This document shows, piece by piece, positions 9,089 through 16,943 of a stretch of DNA of 42,560 nt. The translations under genes were made by a program, and so were the position numbers. The notes below the pieces were generated by a model. It ran no database searches and was not told the DNA's origin. It saw nothing but the letters and a program-made list of their open reading frames with translations. Positions within the stretch are counted from its first letter, which is position 1. Every line of letters starts with the position of its first letter. The stretch lies in contig DASYUT010000196.1 in the NCBI GenBank assembly GCA_036000965.1, forward strand, positions 1 through 42,560, read 5' to 3'. This DNA is from Actinomycetes bacterium. Lineage in GTDB: Bacteria; Actinomycetota; CALGFH01.

Positions 9089-9360
9089 ATGAGGGGCGAC
9101 AACCGGGAGTTCGCCGACTTCTTCGGCGACGAGTACTGGCCGCTGCGGCGGCTCGGCTTCCTGCTGACCGGAAGCTGGCACGAGGCCGACGAACTGGCCC
9201 AGGAGGCCACCGCGCGGACCTTCGCGGCCTGGCCGCGGCTGCGGCGGCGCGACCAGGCCGCCGCCTACGCGCGCAGGATTCTGGTCAACCGGCACCGGTC
9301 GCTGCTGCGGCGCGCGCTGGTCGAGGCCCGCCACGCCGTGACCCACCGCGAGGAGCGCTA
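9089..9360 (+). pseudogene. Truncated ECF sigma factor (region 2 only)
   Basis: From ATG 9089 the frame encodes [20 protein letters not shown], then [18 protein letters not shown], then [17 protein letters not shown]. These are sigma regions 2.1-2.4 of the SigE-like ECF group. Homology ends near codon 90, exactly where the oppositely oriented cobA/hemD gene ends (its stop is 9358-9360). Beyond this point the frame is only the antisense of that gene, to a stop at 9527-9529. Region 4 is absent in all frames, so it probably cannot recognise a -35 element. It looks like a sigma gene cut off by a rearrangement that placed hemD beside it. No clear ribosome-binding site is seen. Confidence 0.75.
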
Positions 9361-11097
9361 CGGCTGGGGCCGCGGGGCGGCCACGGCCTGCTCGATGGCG
9401 GCGACCAGGCCGGGGATGGTGTGCTCGCGGGCCTCGGCGGCGACCTGCATGCGGGCCGCCCGGGCCGCCCCGGCGGTGACCGGCCCGATGACCGCGACCC
9501 GCACGCCGTCCGGAGGCGGACCCCCGTAGGCGCGGACGAACCCGGTCACGGTCGAGGCCGCGGTGAACGCGACCCAGTCCACCTCGCCGCCGTCCAGCCG
9601 CTTGCGGGCGGCGGGGTCCATCTCCTCGAGGGGGACGGTGCGGTAGGCGACGACGTCGTCGGGGTCGCCGCCCTTGGCCGCGACGGCCCGGGAGAGCTCG
9701 GGGTTGGCGAGGTCCGCCCGCGGCAGCAGCACCCGGCCGGGCAGGTCCGGGAACGCCTCGCCGAGCGCCGCGGTGGTGGCCACGTCCGGCACGAGGTCGG
9801 CGGCGATCCCCCACGCGCGTAGCTGGGCCTCGGTGGCCGGCCCCACCGCGGCCACCCGGGCCCGCCCGAGCGCTCGGGCGTCCAGGCCAGCTGCCTCGAC
9901 ACGGTCGCGCAGTGCGGCCACGCCGTTGGCGCTGGTCAGCACGACCCAGTCGTAGGCGCCGGCGGCGAGCAGCCCGACCGCCCGGTCCAGCTCGGCGGTG
10001 GTCTCTGGCGGCCGCACCTCGATGGTCGGCGCCTCGAGCGGCTCGGCGCCGCGCTCGCGGAGCAGCGCGGAGAAGGAGCTGGCCTGCTCGCGGGTCCGGG
10101 GCACGAGCACGGTCTGGCCGAACAGCGGCCGGTTCTCGTACCAGGCCAGGCGGTCGCCCATGGCCACGACCTCGCCGATCACGATCACGGCGGGAGCGCG
10201 GACGCCGGCCCGGACGGCCTCCTCGGCGATGGTGGCGAGCGTGGCCCGCACGACCCGCTGGGCCGGGGTCGTGCCCTGCTCCACCACGGCGGCCGGTGTG
10301 TCCGGGTGGCGTCCGGCCTCGGTCAGCCGGTCCGCGATGGCGGCCAGGCGCCCCATCCCCATGAGCACGCAGACCGTGCCGACCCGGGCCAGGGCCGCCC
10401 AGCGGGTGCTGGCGGGCTCTCCGTTCGGGTCCTCATGCCCGGTGACCACGGCGAACGTGCTCGACAGGTCGCGGTGGGTTACTGGGATGCCGGCGTAGGC
10501 GGGGACTGCCACGGCCGAGGAGACCCCGGGGACGACCTCGAAGGGCACTCCGGCCTCGGCGCACGCCTCGGCTTCCTCGCCCCCGCGCCCCAGCACGAAC
10601 GGGTCGCCGCCCTTGAGCCGGACCACCCGCCCGCCCGCCCTGGCCCGGTCGACGAGCAAGGCGTTGATCTGAGCCTGCGCCAGAGGGTGGCGGTCGGGCA
10701 GCTTGCCGGCGTCGACTCGCTCGCACCCGCTGGGCGCCGCCTCGACCAGCCCGGGCGGGATCAGGCGGTCGTAGACGAGCACGTCGGCCTGGCCGACCAG
10801 CTCGAGGGCGCGCACGGTGACCAGCCCGGGATCGCCCGGGCCGGCACCGACGATGTGCACGATCCCGGTCCTGGCGGCCGGGCGGCCGGGCGGCCGGGCG
10901 GCCGCCTCCGGGTGCGATCGTCCCCCCGGGTCCTGACGCCCCTGCGGGTGCGGGCGCCCCGCCGGATCCGGGCGCCCCGCCGGCTTCGGGTGCCCGCCGG
11001 GGTCCTGACGCCCCGCCAGATCCAGGCGCTCCTCCGGGTCGGGGCGCCCCGCCCGGTCTGGGCGCCCCTCGGGGTCCGGGCGCCAGGCCTGGTTCAC
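9358..11097 (-). CDS. cobA/hemD: Fused uroporphyrinogen-III C-methyltransferase / uroporphyrinogen-III synthase
   Basis: A 579-residue bifunctional protein. Residues 78-320 are the SUMT (CobA/CysG-A) methyltransferase: [59 protein letters not shown]. This part makes precorrin-2 for siroheme or cobalamin. Residues 330-575 are HemD ([33 protein letters not shown]), which closes hydroxymethylbilane to uroporphyrinogen III. The fusion is common in Actinobacteria. The N terminus (residues 5-64) is odd: ten copies of a hexapeptide like GRPDPA, not part of the fold. The ATG overlaps the hemC TGA (ATGA), so translation probably does start before the repeat. The gene ends against the truncated sigma gene. 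Confidence 0.95.
   Translation of the reverse strand: MNQAWRPDPEGRPDRAGRPDPEERLDLAGRQDPGGHPKPAGRPDPAGRPHPQGRQDPGGRSHPEAAARPPGRPAARTGIVHIVGAGPGDPGLVTVRALELVGQADVLVYDRLIPPGLVEAAPSGCERVDAGKLPDRHPLAQAQINALLVDRARAGGRVVRLKGGDPFVLGRGGEEAEACAEAGVPFEVVPGVSSAVAVPAYAGIPVTHRDLSSTFAVVTGHEDPNGEPASTRWAALARVGTVCVLMGMGRLAAIADRLTEAGRHPDTPAAVVEQGTTPAQRVVRATLATIAEEAVRAGVRAPAVIVIGEVVAMGDRLAWYENRPLFGQTVLVPRTREQASSFSALLRERGAEPLEAPTIEVRPPETTAELDRAVGLLAAGAYDWVVLTSANGVAALRDRVEAAGLDARALGRARVAAVGPATEAQLRAWGIAADLVPDVATTAALGEAFPDLPGRVLLPRADLANPELSRAVAAKGGDPDDVVAYRTVPLEEMDPAARKRLDGGEVDWVAFTAASTVTGFVRAYGGPPPDGVRVAVIGPVTAGAARAARMQVAAEAREHTIPGLVAAIEQAVAAPRPQP
10906..11085 (-). repeat. 18-bp minisatellite coding ten hexapeptides in CobA/HemD
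   Basis: Residues 5-64 of CobA/HemD split into ten six-residue units: [60 protein letters not shown]. The DNA period is 18 bases, and copies differ by substitutions rather than by length. Confidence 0.85.
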
Positions 11098-12134
11098 CGG
11101 CGGCTCGCCTCCACCAGGGCGCGGACCTCCGGTCCGCAGGCCGCCAGCAGGCGGTCGGCCAGGGCCTGGCCGAGGCCTTCGGGGTCGTCGGGCGGCCCGA
11201 GCAGGCGCTCGCGGACGAGGCCCTTGCCGTCAGCGGCGGCCAGGAAGCCCTGGATCTCGAGGCGCCCCCCGCTGTCCGGTTCCGGGGCGCGCAGCAGCGC
11301 CCCGGCCGGGAGCGTGCAGGAGCCGCCGAGCCGGGCCAGGAAGGCGCGCTCCCCCCGCAGCGCCACCCGCGAGGGCCGGTGGGTGAGGACGCCGAGCAGG
11401 CCGAGCACCCTGGTGTCGTCCTCGCGCGCCTCGACGGCAAGGCAGCCCTGGCCGGGCGCCGGGGTGAAGACCTCGGGGTCGAGCGGCGCGGCGGCCTCCT
11501 CGGCCAGGCCGAGCCGGCGGAGCCCGGCGGCGGCCAGCACGGCCGCGTCCAGCTCGCCCGAGCGCACCCGGCGGACCCGGGAGTCGACGTTGCCGCGGAC
11601 TCCGACGACCTCCAGGTCCGGACGCAGCCAGGAGAGCAGTGCGAGCCGGCGTGGGCTGCCGGTGCCCACCCGGGCGCCGCGCGGCAGGCGGTCCAGGTCG
11701 CCGGCTGCCGGCCCGCGCTCGGGCTGCCGGGTCACCGGCACGTCCCGCGGGCCCTCGCGCTCGGGCTGCCGGGTCACCAGCACGTCCCGCGGGTCCTCGC
11801 GCTCGGGCACCGCGGCCAGCACGAGCCCGGGCACCTGGGCCGCGGGAAGGTCCTTGGCCGAGTGCACGGCCAGGTCGGCCCGGCCGTCGAGCACCGCCTC
11901 CTGCACCGCGGCGGTGAACACCCCCTTGCCCCCGAGCGCGGTGGTGGGCACGTCCCGGCGCCGGTCGCCCTCGGTCACGACCGGGACGATGACAACCTGG
12001 AGCCCTGGCCAGGCCGTCGCGAGCCCGTCGGCGACCAGCCTGCTCTGGGCCAGGGCCAGGGCGCTCCCCCTGGTCGCGATGCGGATCGAAGGCTCGTCGG
12101 GCGCGGGCTTGACAGGCGCTGGCTTGTCAGGCAT
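11094..12134 (-). CDS. hemC: Porphobilinogen deaminase (hydroxymethylbilane synthase, HemC)
   Basis: A 346-residue enzyme that polymerises four porphobilinogens into hydroxymethylbilane. Typical features are IRIATRGSALALAQ (17-30), the catalytic Asp region in VHSAKDLP (90-97), RVGTGSPRR (155-163), GVRGNVDSR and PAPGQGCLAVE. Cys273 in LGGSCTLPAGA would carry the dipyrromethane cofactor. The protein is longer than the usual 310 residues because of a 15-residue N-terminal extension and a 14-residue tandem duplication (111-124 and 125-138). The ATG at 12134 overlaps the hemA stop by eight bases, and the stop overlaps the cobA/hemD start, so the three genes are tightly coupled. Confidence 0.96.
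   Translation of the reverse strand: MPDKPAPVKPAPDEPSIRIATRGSALALAQSRLVADGLATAWPGLQVVIVPVVTEGDRRRDVPTTALGGKGVFTAAVQEAVLDGRADLAVHSAKDLPAAQVPGLVLAAVPEREDPRDVLVTRQPEREGPRDVPVTRQPERGPAAGDLDRLPRGARVGTGSPRRLALLSWLRPDLEVVGVRGNVDSRVRRVRSGELDAAVLAAAGLRRLGLAEEAAAPLDPEVFTPAPGQGCLAVEAREDDTRVLGLLGVLTHRPSRVALRGERAFLARLGGSCTLPAGALLRAPEPDSGGRLEIQGFLAAADGKGLVRERLLGPPDDPEGLGQALADRLLAACGPEVRALVEASRR
11715..11807 (-). repeat. 42-bp tandem duplication inside hemC
   Basis: Two 42-base units (11715-11756, 11757-11798) plus a 9-base partial third unit. They encode EREDPRDVLVTRQP and EREGPRDVPVTRQP. The units differ at only two positions, so the duplication is fairly recent. It is in frame. Confidence 0.9.
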
Positions 12135-13413
12135 CGAGGTCGTCCAGGGCGTACAGCTCTCGCAGCATGCGGGCGTAGAGGTCGCCGTCCGGGCCGGCGG
12201 CGAGCGCCTTGCCGCGCACCACCGGCTCGTGCAGCAGCTTGTTGACCAGGCCCTTGGTAACCGCCTCGACCGCCGCCCGCTCACGCTCGGAGAGGCCGGA
12301 GAGGCGGGAGGCGGCCCGGTTCAGCTCCCGCCGGCGGACCTCCTCGGCCCGGGTCCGCAGGGCGCGGATGGTCGGGCCGAGCCGCGCCTCCCGCTGCCAG
12401 CTCATGAACGCCTGGGACTCGGCCGCGATCAGCTCGCGGACGCGCTCGATCTCGTCGCGCCGGCCGGCGTCCTCGGTCTCGAGCACGGCCCGGAGCCCGT
12501 CCAGGTCGGCCAGGACCACCCCGGGCAGGGCACGCACGTCGGGATCGACGTCCCTCGGCACCCCGAGGTCGAGCACGACCAGCGTCGAGGGCACGCCGCT
12601 GGCACGACGGCGGGCCGTGGCCGCAGCCACCACGCCCGCGGTGACAGTGGGTGCGACCGCCGCGGTCGAGGCGACGACGAGGTCGGCCGCGACCAGCTCG
12701 TCCTCGATCCGGTCCAGGGGCACCGAACGACCGCCGAGCTCGCGGGCGAGGGCGGCGCCGTTGGCGGCGGTGCGGTTGGCCACGACGAGCTCGCCGGCAC
12801 CGCACGCGCGTACCGTGCGGCCGGCCAGGCGGCCCATCCGGCCCGCGCCCACCACCAGCACCCGGCGGCCGGCCAAGCTGCCGAGCTGCCCCTCGGCGAC
12901 CCGCATGCCCACGGTCAGGGTGGAGGTGAGCCCGGCGCCGATCCGCGTCTCGGCCCTGGCCCGGCGGCCGACCTTGATCGCCTGGCGGAACAGGGTCGAC
13001 AGGACCGGCCCGACGGCCCGCTCGGCGGTCGCGCCCTGGAAGGCCTCGCGCACCTGCCCGAGGACCTGGGTCTCGCCGACCACCATCGAGTCGACCCCGG
13101 ACGCGACCGCGAACAGGTGCTGGACCGCGCGCTCCTCGTAGTAGGCGTAGAGGTGGTGGGCGAAGTCCTGCGGGTCGAGGTGGTGGAACTCGGCCAGGGA
13201 GTGGCGCACGTCGGCCGCGCCGCCGTGGAAGCGGCTGATCGCGGTGTAGACCTCGACCCGGTTGCAGGTCGACAGGACCACGGCCTCGTGGACGTGATCC
13301 TGGGCGAGCAGGTGGGCGAGTGCCTTGGGCCTGCGTTCTTGGTCGACCGCGAGCCGCTCGAGCTGGTCGAGCGGGGCGCTCTTGAAGTTCAGGCCGACGA
13401 CGAAGACCGGCAT
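12127..13413 (-). CDS. hemA: Glutamyl-tRNA reductase (HemA)
   Basis: A 428-residue NADPH-dependent reductase that converts glutamyl-tRNA(Glu) to glutamate-1-semialdehyde, the committed step of the C5 heme pathway. The catalytic cysteine is C50 in LSTCNRVEVY. GVDSMVVGETQVLGQVREAF is the conserved central signature, VLVVGAGRMGRLAG the NADP-binding loop, and the C-terminal helices form the dimerisation domain ending near VNKLLHEPVVR. Length is normal. The ATG follows GAGAGGATCC inside the end of the precorrin-2 dehydrogenase gene (25-base overlap). HemL for the next step is encoded about 11 kb away on the same strand. Confidence 0.97.
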   Translation of the reverse strand: MPVFVVGLNFKSAPLDQLERLAVDQERRPKALAHLLAQDHVHEAVVLSTCNRVEVYTAISRFHGGAADVRHSLAEFHHLDPQDFAHHLYAYYEERAVQHLFAVASGVDSMVVGETQVLGQVREAFQGATAERAVGPVLSTLFRQAIKVGRRARAETRIGAGLTSTLTVGMRVAEGQLGSLAGRRVLVVGAGRMGRLAGRTVRACGAGELVVANRTAANGAALARELGGRSVPLDRIEDELVAADLVVASTAAVAPTVTAGVVAAATARRRASGVPSTLVVLDLGVPRDVDPDVRALPGVVLADLDGLRAVLETEDAGRRDEIERVRELIAAESQAFMSWQREARLGPTIRALRTRAEEVRRRELNRAASRLSGLSERERAAVEAVTKGLVNKLLHEPVVRGKALAAGPDGDLYARMLRELYALDDLDA

Positions 13414-14015
13414 GCCCGGATCCTCTCGCGTACGATGGCAGGCTGGCCGCGGCGGACGGCCTCGAGCACGTCGGGTGCGAGCAGGCCGTCCCAGGCCGCC
13501 TGGTCGGCGGCCCTGGGAAGGCTACCGCGATTGGCGGCGAACAGCTCGACCAGCTCGGCCCATTCCGGCCCGAGGACCCCCTCGAGCCGGCGCCGGAGCG
13601 CCCCGGCCAGCCCCGGCGTCCGCCCGGAGGTGGCGACCGCGACCGTGAGGTCGCCCCGGCGGAGCACAGCGGGCACGGTGAACCCGCCGCCGTCCGGGCT
13701 GTCGGCCCGGTTCACCAGCACGCCGCTGGACCGGCCTTCCTCGGCTACCCTGGCGTTCACGGCCGGGTCGCTGGTGGCGGCCACGGCCAGCACGGCGCCG
13801 GCGAGGTCCCCCGGCCGCCAGGCTCGCGCCTCGACCACGATCTCGCCCCGCCCGGCCAGGTCGGCCAGGCCCGGCGTCACCTCGGGGCTGACCAGCCGCA
13901 CGGTCGCGCCGGCGGCGAGCAGCCCGCGTACCTTCCGTTCGGCCACCGGGCCGCCGCCGGCCACCACGGTCGGGCGACCGGCAAGGTCGACGAGGATCGG
14001 GTACCTGGCCGTCAT
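13389..14015 (-). CDS. Precorrin-2 dehydrogenase / sirohydrochlorin ferrochelatase-like protein
   Basis: A 208-residue protein of the Met8/CysG-B family, which oxidises precorrin-2 to sirohydrochlorin with NAD and may insert iron. The N-terminal strand PILVDLAGRPTVVAGGGPVA contains the NAD-binding glycine motif at about 18-23, and VLVNRADSPDGGGFTVPAVL is the second family signature. With the SUMT half of CobA/HemD it completes a siroheme branch in the same operon. It starts 10 bases after the rex stop, and its last 25 bases overlap hemA. Ferrochelatase activity is assumed only from the family. Confidence 0.92.
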   Translation of the reverse strand: MTARYPILVDLAGRPTVVAGGGPVAERKVRGLLAAGATVRLVSPEVTPGLADLAGRGEIVVEARAWRPGDLAGAVLAVAATSDPAVNARVAEEGRSSGVLVNRADSPDGGGFTVPAVLRRGDLTVAVATSGRTPGLAGALRRRLEGVLGPEWAELVELFAANRGSLPRAADQAAWDGLLAPDVLEAVRRGQPAIVRERIRACRSSSSA

Positions 14016-14025
14016 GACCTGCAGG

Positions 14026-14730
14026 TCAGCTTCTGGTCACTGGGGGGGCCGTCCCGGGGTCCGCCAGCGGCCTGGCCGCGGTCTGGCGGACCAGGTCCAC
14101 GGCTGCCCGGCGCTGCTCGTGGAAGGACAGGATCTGCAGCTCGGTGGAGAGGTCGACCTTGCGCAGCGACACGCCCGGGGGGACCTGCACGTGGGCGGGG
14201 GCGAAGTTCAGGATCGAGGCCACGCCGGCGGCGACCAGCCGGTCGCACACCTCCTGGGCGGAGGAGGCCGTGGTGGAGACCACCCCGATGGCGACCTGTT
14301 CCTCCTTGACGATGCGGTCGAGGTCGTCGATGTGCTCGACGGTGACGTCGCCGACCCGCTCGCCGACCTTGGCCGGGTCGGCGTCGAGGAGGGCGACGAT
14401 GCGGAACCCGCGCTCCCTGAAGCCGTGGTAGTTGGCCAGGGCGTGGCCCAGGTTGCCGACCCCGACGATGGCCACCGCCCAGTCCTGCTCGAGCCCCAGC
14501 TCGCGCCGGACCTGGTAGATGAGGTACTCCACGTCGTAGCCGACGCCCCGGGTGCCGTACGACCCGAGGTAGGAGAGGTCCTTGCGCACCTTGGCGGAGT
14601 TGACCCCGGCGGCCTCCGCGAGCTGCTCGGAGGAGACCGTATGCGTTCCCCGCTCGGCCATGTCGACCAGGCAGCGCAGGTAGATGGGGAGTCGGGCTAC
14701 GGTGGCTTCCGGGATGCTGCGGTCTCGCAC
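14026..14730 (-). CDS. rex: Redox-sensing transcriptional repressor Rex
   Basis: A 234-residue Rex regulator. The N-terminal winged helix (about 1-75) contains SIPEATVARLPIYLRCL and GVNSAKVRKDLSYLGSYG. The Rossmann domain has IVGVGNLGHAL at 89-99, which senses the NADH/NAD+ ratio, and the C-terminal helix swaps between subunits. High NADH releases Rex from DNA. GTG 14730 is preferred because AGGGGAGA lies upstream and the protein then begins like other actinobacterial Rex; TTG 14757 is an alternative. It is the first gene of the operon with the precorrin-2 dehydrogenase, hemA, hemC and cobA/hemD. Its promoter overlaps a Rex-type site, so autoregulation is likely. The same arrangement (rex-hemACD) is known in Streptomyces. 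Confidence 0.96.
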   Translation of the reverse strand: MRDRSIPEATVARLPIYLRCLVDMAERGTHTVSSEQLAEAAGVNSAKVRKDLSYLGSYGTRGVGYDVEYLIYQVRRELGLEQDWAVAIVGVGNLGHALANYHGFRERGFRIVALLDADPAKVGERVGDVTVEHIDDLDRIVKEEQVAIGVVSTTASSAQEVCDRLVAAGVASILNFAPAHVQVPPGVSLRKVDLSTELQILSFHEQRRAAVDLVRQTAARPLADPGTAPPVTRS

Positions 14731-14793
14731 GATGCTCAGGTCTCCCCTGCGGTCCAACGGCTGGCGGGGCAGGCGTCCCGCGTCTGTCCTTCG

Positions 14794-14822
14794 AGTCTAG
14801 GCCCTTGTGACAGGCTTCTCAA
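14794..14822 (-). promoter_or_regulatory. Promoter of the rex-hem operon with a Rex-type operator
   Basis: On the minus strand, TTGAGA (14822-14817), a 17-base spacer and TAGACT (14799-14794) form a good sigma-70-type promoter. The plus strand reads TTGTGA-caggct-TCTCAA at 14805-14822. This matches the Rex consensus TTGTGA-N6-TCACAA with one mismatch, and it covers the -35 and half the spacer. Rex binding would block RNA polymerase. The site lies 75-92 bases upstream of the proposed rex start and overlaps the last codons of the glutaredoxin-like gene. Confidence 0.65.
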
Positions 14823-15067
14823 ACGGTACTCCGGGCTTGCAGGCAGGCGCGGAGCAGGTCGACCGGAACTTCGTACTCGAAGATCTCCTCCCCGTCGACT
14901 GCGACGACGGGCACCCGGACCCCGTAGCGGCGGGCCAGCCCCGCGTCGCGGTCGACGTCGACCAGCTCGAGCGCGAACCGGATCGTGGCCTGCTCGGCCC
15001 GGAGCACCTCCTCGGCTGCCTCGCACAGGTGGCAGCCGACCCGGGTGTACAGGGTGACCGCGGTCAC
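14819..15067 (-). CDS. Glutaredoxin-like thiol-disulfide protein
   Basis: An 82-residue glutaredoxin/DUF836-type thioredoxin fold. It begins VTLYTRVGCHLCEAAEEVL, with the CHLC redox motif at 12-15. A VPVVAVDGEEIFEYEV segment supplies the conserved cis-proline before the last helix. Start is GTG 15067, overlapping the stop of the upstream membrane-protein gene (GTGA). A small glutaredoxin next to rex is also found in Streptomyces. Partner proteins are unknown. Its end overlaps the rex promoter/operator. Confidence 0.88.
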   Translation of the reverse strand: MTAVTLYTRVGCHLCEAAEEVLRAEQATIRFALELVDVDRDAGLARRYGVRVPVVAVDGEEIFEYEVPVDLLRACLQARSTV

Positions 15068-15774
15068 GGCCCCGCCCTCACCGGGCCTGCCCGCGCCGGG
15101 CCCGGGCGCGCCGGCGCGGAGGCGCGCCGGAACCCCACGTACATGACCGTGGCCCCCAGGGCGAGGCCGGTCGCCAGCCTGTTGCTCCGGTCCAGGAAGG
15201 CGAACACCCCGCCGCTTGCGGCAAGCAGCACGCCGAGCGCGATGAGCAGGTTGCCCTCGAACCGGGCCCGGAGATGGCGCTGGTGGCGCAGCCCGTACCC
15301 GCTGGCCACGGCGCCGCCCACCACCACGGCGGTGCCGACCACGTTGCCGAGCACGGCCAGGGCACGCACGCCGACGGGCAGGAACCGCCTGCCCTCGGGC
15401 ACAACCTGGCCGGCCAGGTCGGCCGCGCCGACCTTGGCCATGGCCACCAGCGCCACGCTGGCCAGGCTGAACACCACCAGGCCGGCGAGGTAGGCGCGGC
15501 GGGTGAGCGGGCGCCTGGCCAGCAGGAGCACCGTGCCGAGGCCAAGCCAGGGCACGTTCAGGACCGCGCCGAACAGGTAGTAGAGCTTGAACCCGGCCGG
15601 CGTCCACTGGCTGGCCGTCCCGACCGTCAGCGCCAGCGAGGCGACCGCGAACATCGACAGCGAGGCACCCCAGGCGAGCTGGTAGGGTCTGCGCCGGCGG
15701 CGGTACTGGCCCAGCACCGCGACCGCGAACGCGGCCGACGCGGCCGTGGCGATGGACGGGAGTAGCCAGTGCAC
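15064..15774 (-). CDS. Polytopic membrane protein of unknown function
   Basis: A 236-residue protein with about seven hydrophobic segments, for example at 5-22, 33-52, 65-85, 95-112, 135-158 and 172-190, with Arg-rich loops such as GQYRRRRRPY. The C terminus is a Pro/Ala/Arg-rich tail (ARPGPARAGPVRAGP). GTG start at 15774. It is coupled to the glutaredoxin-like gene by a GTGA overlap, which suggests a shared redox or envelope role, but no family is recognised. It is divergent from the isomerase-like gene, with 165 bases between them. Confidence 0.8.
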   Translation of the reverse strand: MHWLLPSIATAASAAFAVAVLGQYRRRRRPYQLAWGASLSMFAVASLALTVGTASQWTPAGFKLYYLFGAVLNVPWLGLGTVLLLARRPLTRRAYLAGLVVFSLASVALVAMAKVGAADLAGQVVPEGRRFLPVGVRALAVLGNVVGTAVVVGGAVASGYGLRHQRHLRARFEGNLLIALGVLLAASGGVFAFLDRSNRLATGLALGATVMYVGFRRASAPARPGPARAGPVRAGP

Positions 15775-15939
15775 GGGGAAAGTCTAGTCCCGAAGCCTGC
15801 TGTTCACCTGCGCGGCACCGCGGGTCGGCCGGTGTCGCCGGGCAGTTGTTACCATCGTGGTGGGACGCCGACGTCCCTGCCCGTCCTGGGCGCCCGGCCA
15901 GGCCCCCAGGACCGACTCTTCCTCGACCGAGGAGCGCTC

Positions 15940-16758
15940 GTGCCCCAGCACCCTCCCGTGCTCGCCGCCACCGGACCGTTCTACATGCACTCGCTCGAGG
16001 AGACCTTCGAGACGATCGCCGAGGCCGGGTTCGACGGCGCCGAGCTGATGATCACCCAGGACCGCCTGAGCCAGGACCCGCACCGCATGGCGGCCGTCGC
16101 GGCCCGGTACGACCTGCCCGTCCGCGCTGTCCACGGGCCCTTCCTGCTCGCCACCTGGCTGGTCTTCGGCACCGACCCCAAGGGCAAGATCGAGCGCTGC
16201 GTCGCGTTCGCTGAGGCGGCCCAGGTGTCGACGATCGTGATCCACCCGCCCTACCGCTGGCAGCTCCGGTACACGGACTGGCTGGTCGAGCGCATCGTCG
16301 AGGTGCGCGAGGCGACCGGGGTCACGATCGCGGTGGAGAACATGTTCCCGGTCTGGGTGAACGGCCGGCCCTTGCCGTTCCAGAGCGGCATCGAGCTGGC
16401 CGAGCTCGGGCGCTACCCCTGGGTGACCCTGGACACGAGCCACCTGGCCGTGGCCGGCATCGACCTCCTGGAGGCCCAGGCCGAGCTCGGCGACCGGGTC
16501 GTGCACGTGCACGCCTCCAACAACGCCGGGCGCGGGCGCGACACCCACGCCCCGCTCGACCAGGGTGTCCTGCCCGTGCCCGAGTTCCTGGAGCGGCTCG
16601 GGCAGACCGGCTTCGGCGGCGCGGTCACCCTCGAGCTCGACGTGCGGCCGTGGACCGAGGACCGGGCCGGCCTGATCGCCGTGCTCCGCGACAACGTCGA
16701 GACCGCCCGCAAGCACCTGGCCGCCGGAGCCGAGCGGGCCGAGGCCAGCGACCCCTGA
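15940..16758 (+). CDS. Xylose-isomerase-like TIM-barrel protein
   Basis: A 272-residue sugar phosphate isomerase/epimerase-type protein (AP-endonuclease-2 TIM barrel). Barrel strands with likely metal ligands include AGFDGAELMIT, VRAVHGPFLLA, STIVIHPPYRW, VTIAVENMFPV (Glu ligand), WVTLDTSHLAVAG (Asp/His), VVHVHASNNAG and AVTLELDVRPW (Glu). The start is GTG 15940, with GAGGAG six bases upstream; earlier codons in frame lack family residues. Substrate is unknown. It precedes the 29-residue membrane peptide and the sigma-like fusion on the same strand, with 185 bases between. Confidence 0.85.
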   Translation: MPQHPPVLAATGPFYMHSLEETFETIAEAGFDGAELMITQDRLSQDPHRMAAVAARYDLPVRAVHGPFLLATWLVFGTDPKGKIERCVAFAEAAQVSTIVIHPPYRWQLRYTDWLVERIVEVREATGVTIAVENMFPVWVNGRPLPFQSGIELAELGRYPWVTLDTSHLAVAGIDLLEAQAELGDRVVHVHASNNAGRGRDTHAPLDQGVLPVPEFLERLGQTGFGGAVTLELDVRPWTEDRAGLIAVLRDNVETARKHLAAGAERAEASDP

Positions 16759-16788
16759 TCCTCTCTAGCGACCCTGATCCTCTAGGGT
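16747..16788 (+). terminator. Short repeat and weak hairpin after the isomerase-like gene
   Basis: The end of the gene (agcgacccctgatcctct, 16747-16764) is repeated with one base less at 16767-16783. The second copy forms a weak hairpin, ACCCT at 16771-16775 with AGGGT at 16784-16788. No U-tract follows, so a terminator role is doubtful. Confidence 0.3.
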
Positions 16789-16943
16789 GGTTGCAGGTGG
16801 GCCGGGCGGGGGACGCCCGTTGCTGCACGCGGGGGTTCGAAACCTGTGGCTCGGAAGGGGTAGGATCGCCCGCTGTCCGGTCCATGCCGTCCGGACCCAT
16901 GGGCGGACGGGCCGGATCACGGAACGGCCAGGGAGCGAGCAAC

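Noticed and set aside
10306-15057. Very long plus-strand open frame through the hem operon
   Set aside because: It is antisense to five recognised genes and has no domain; long open frames are common by chance at this GC content.
16845-16865. tRNA-like TTCGAA segment (gggggttcgaaacctg)
   Set aside because: Looks like a T-arm, but no acceptor, D or anticodon stems fit around it on either strand.
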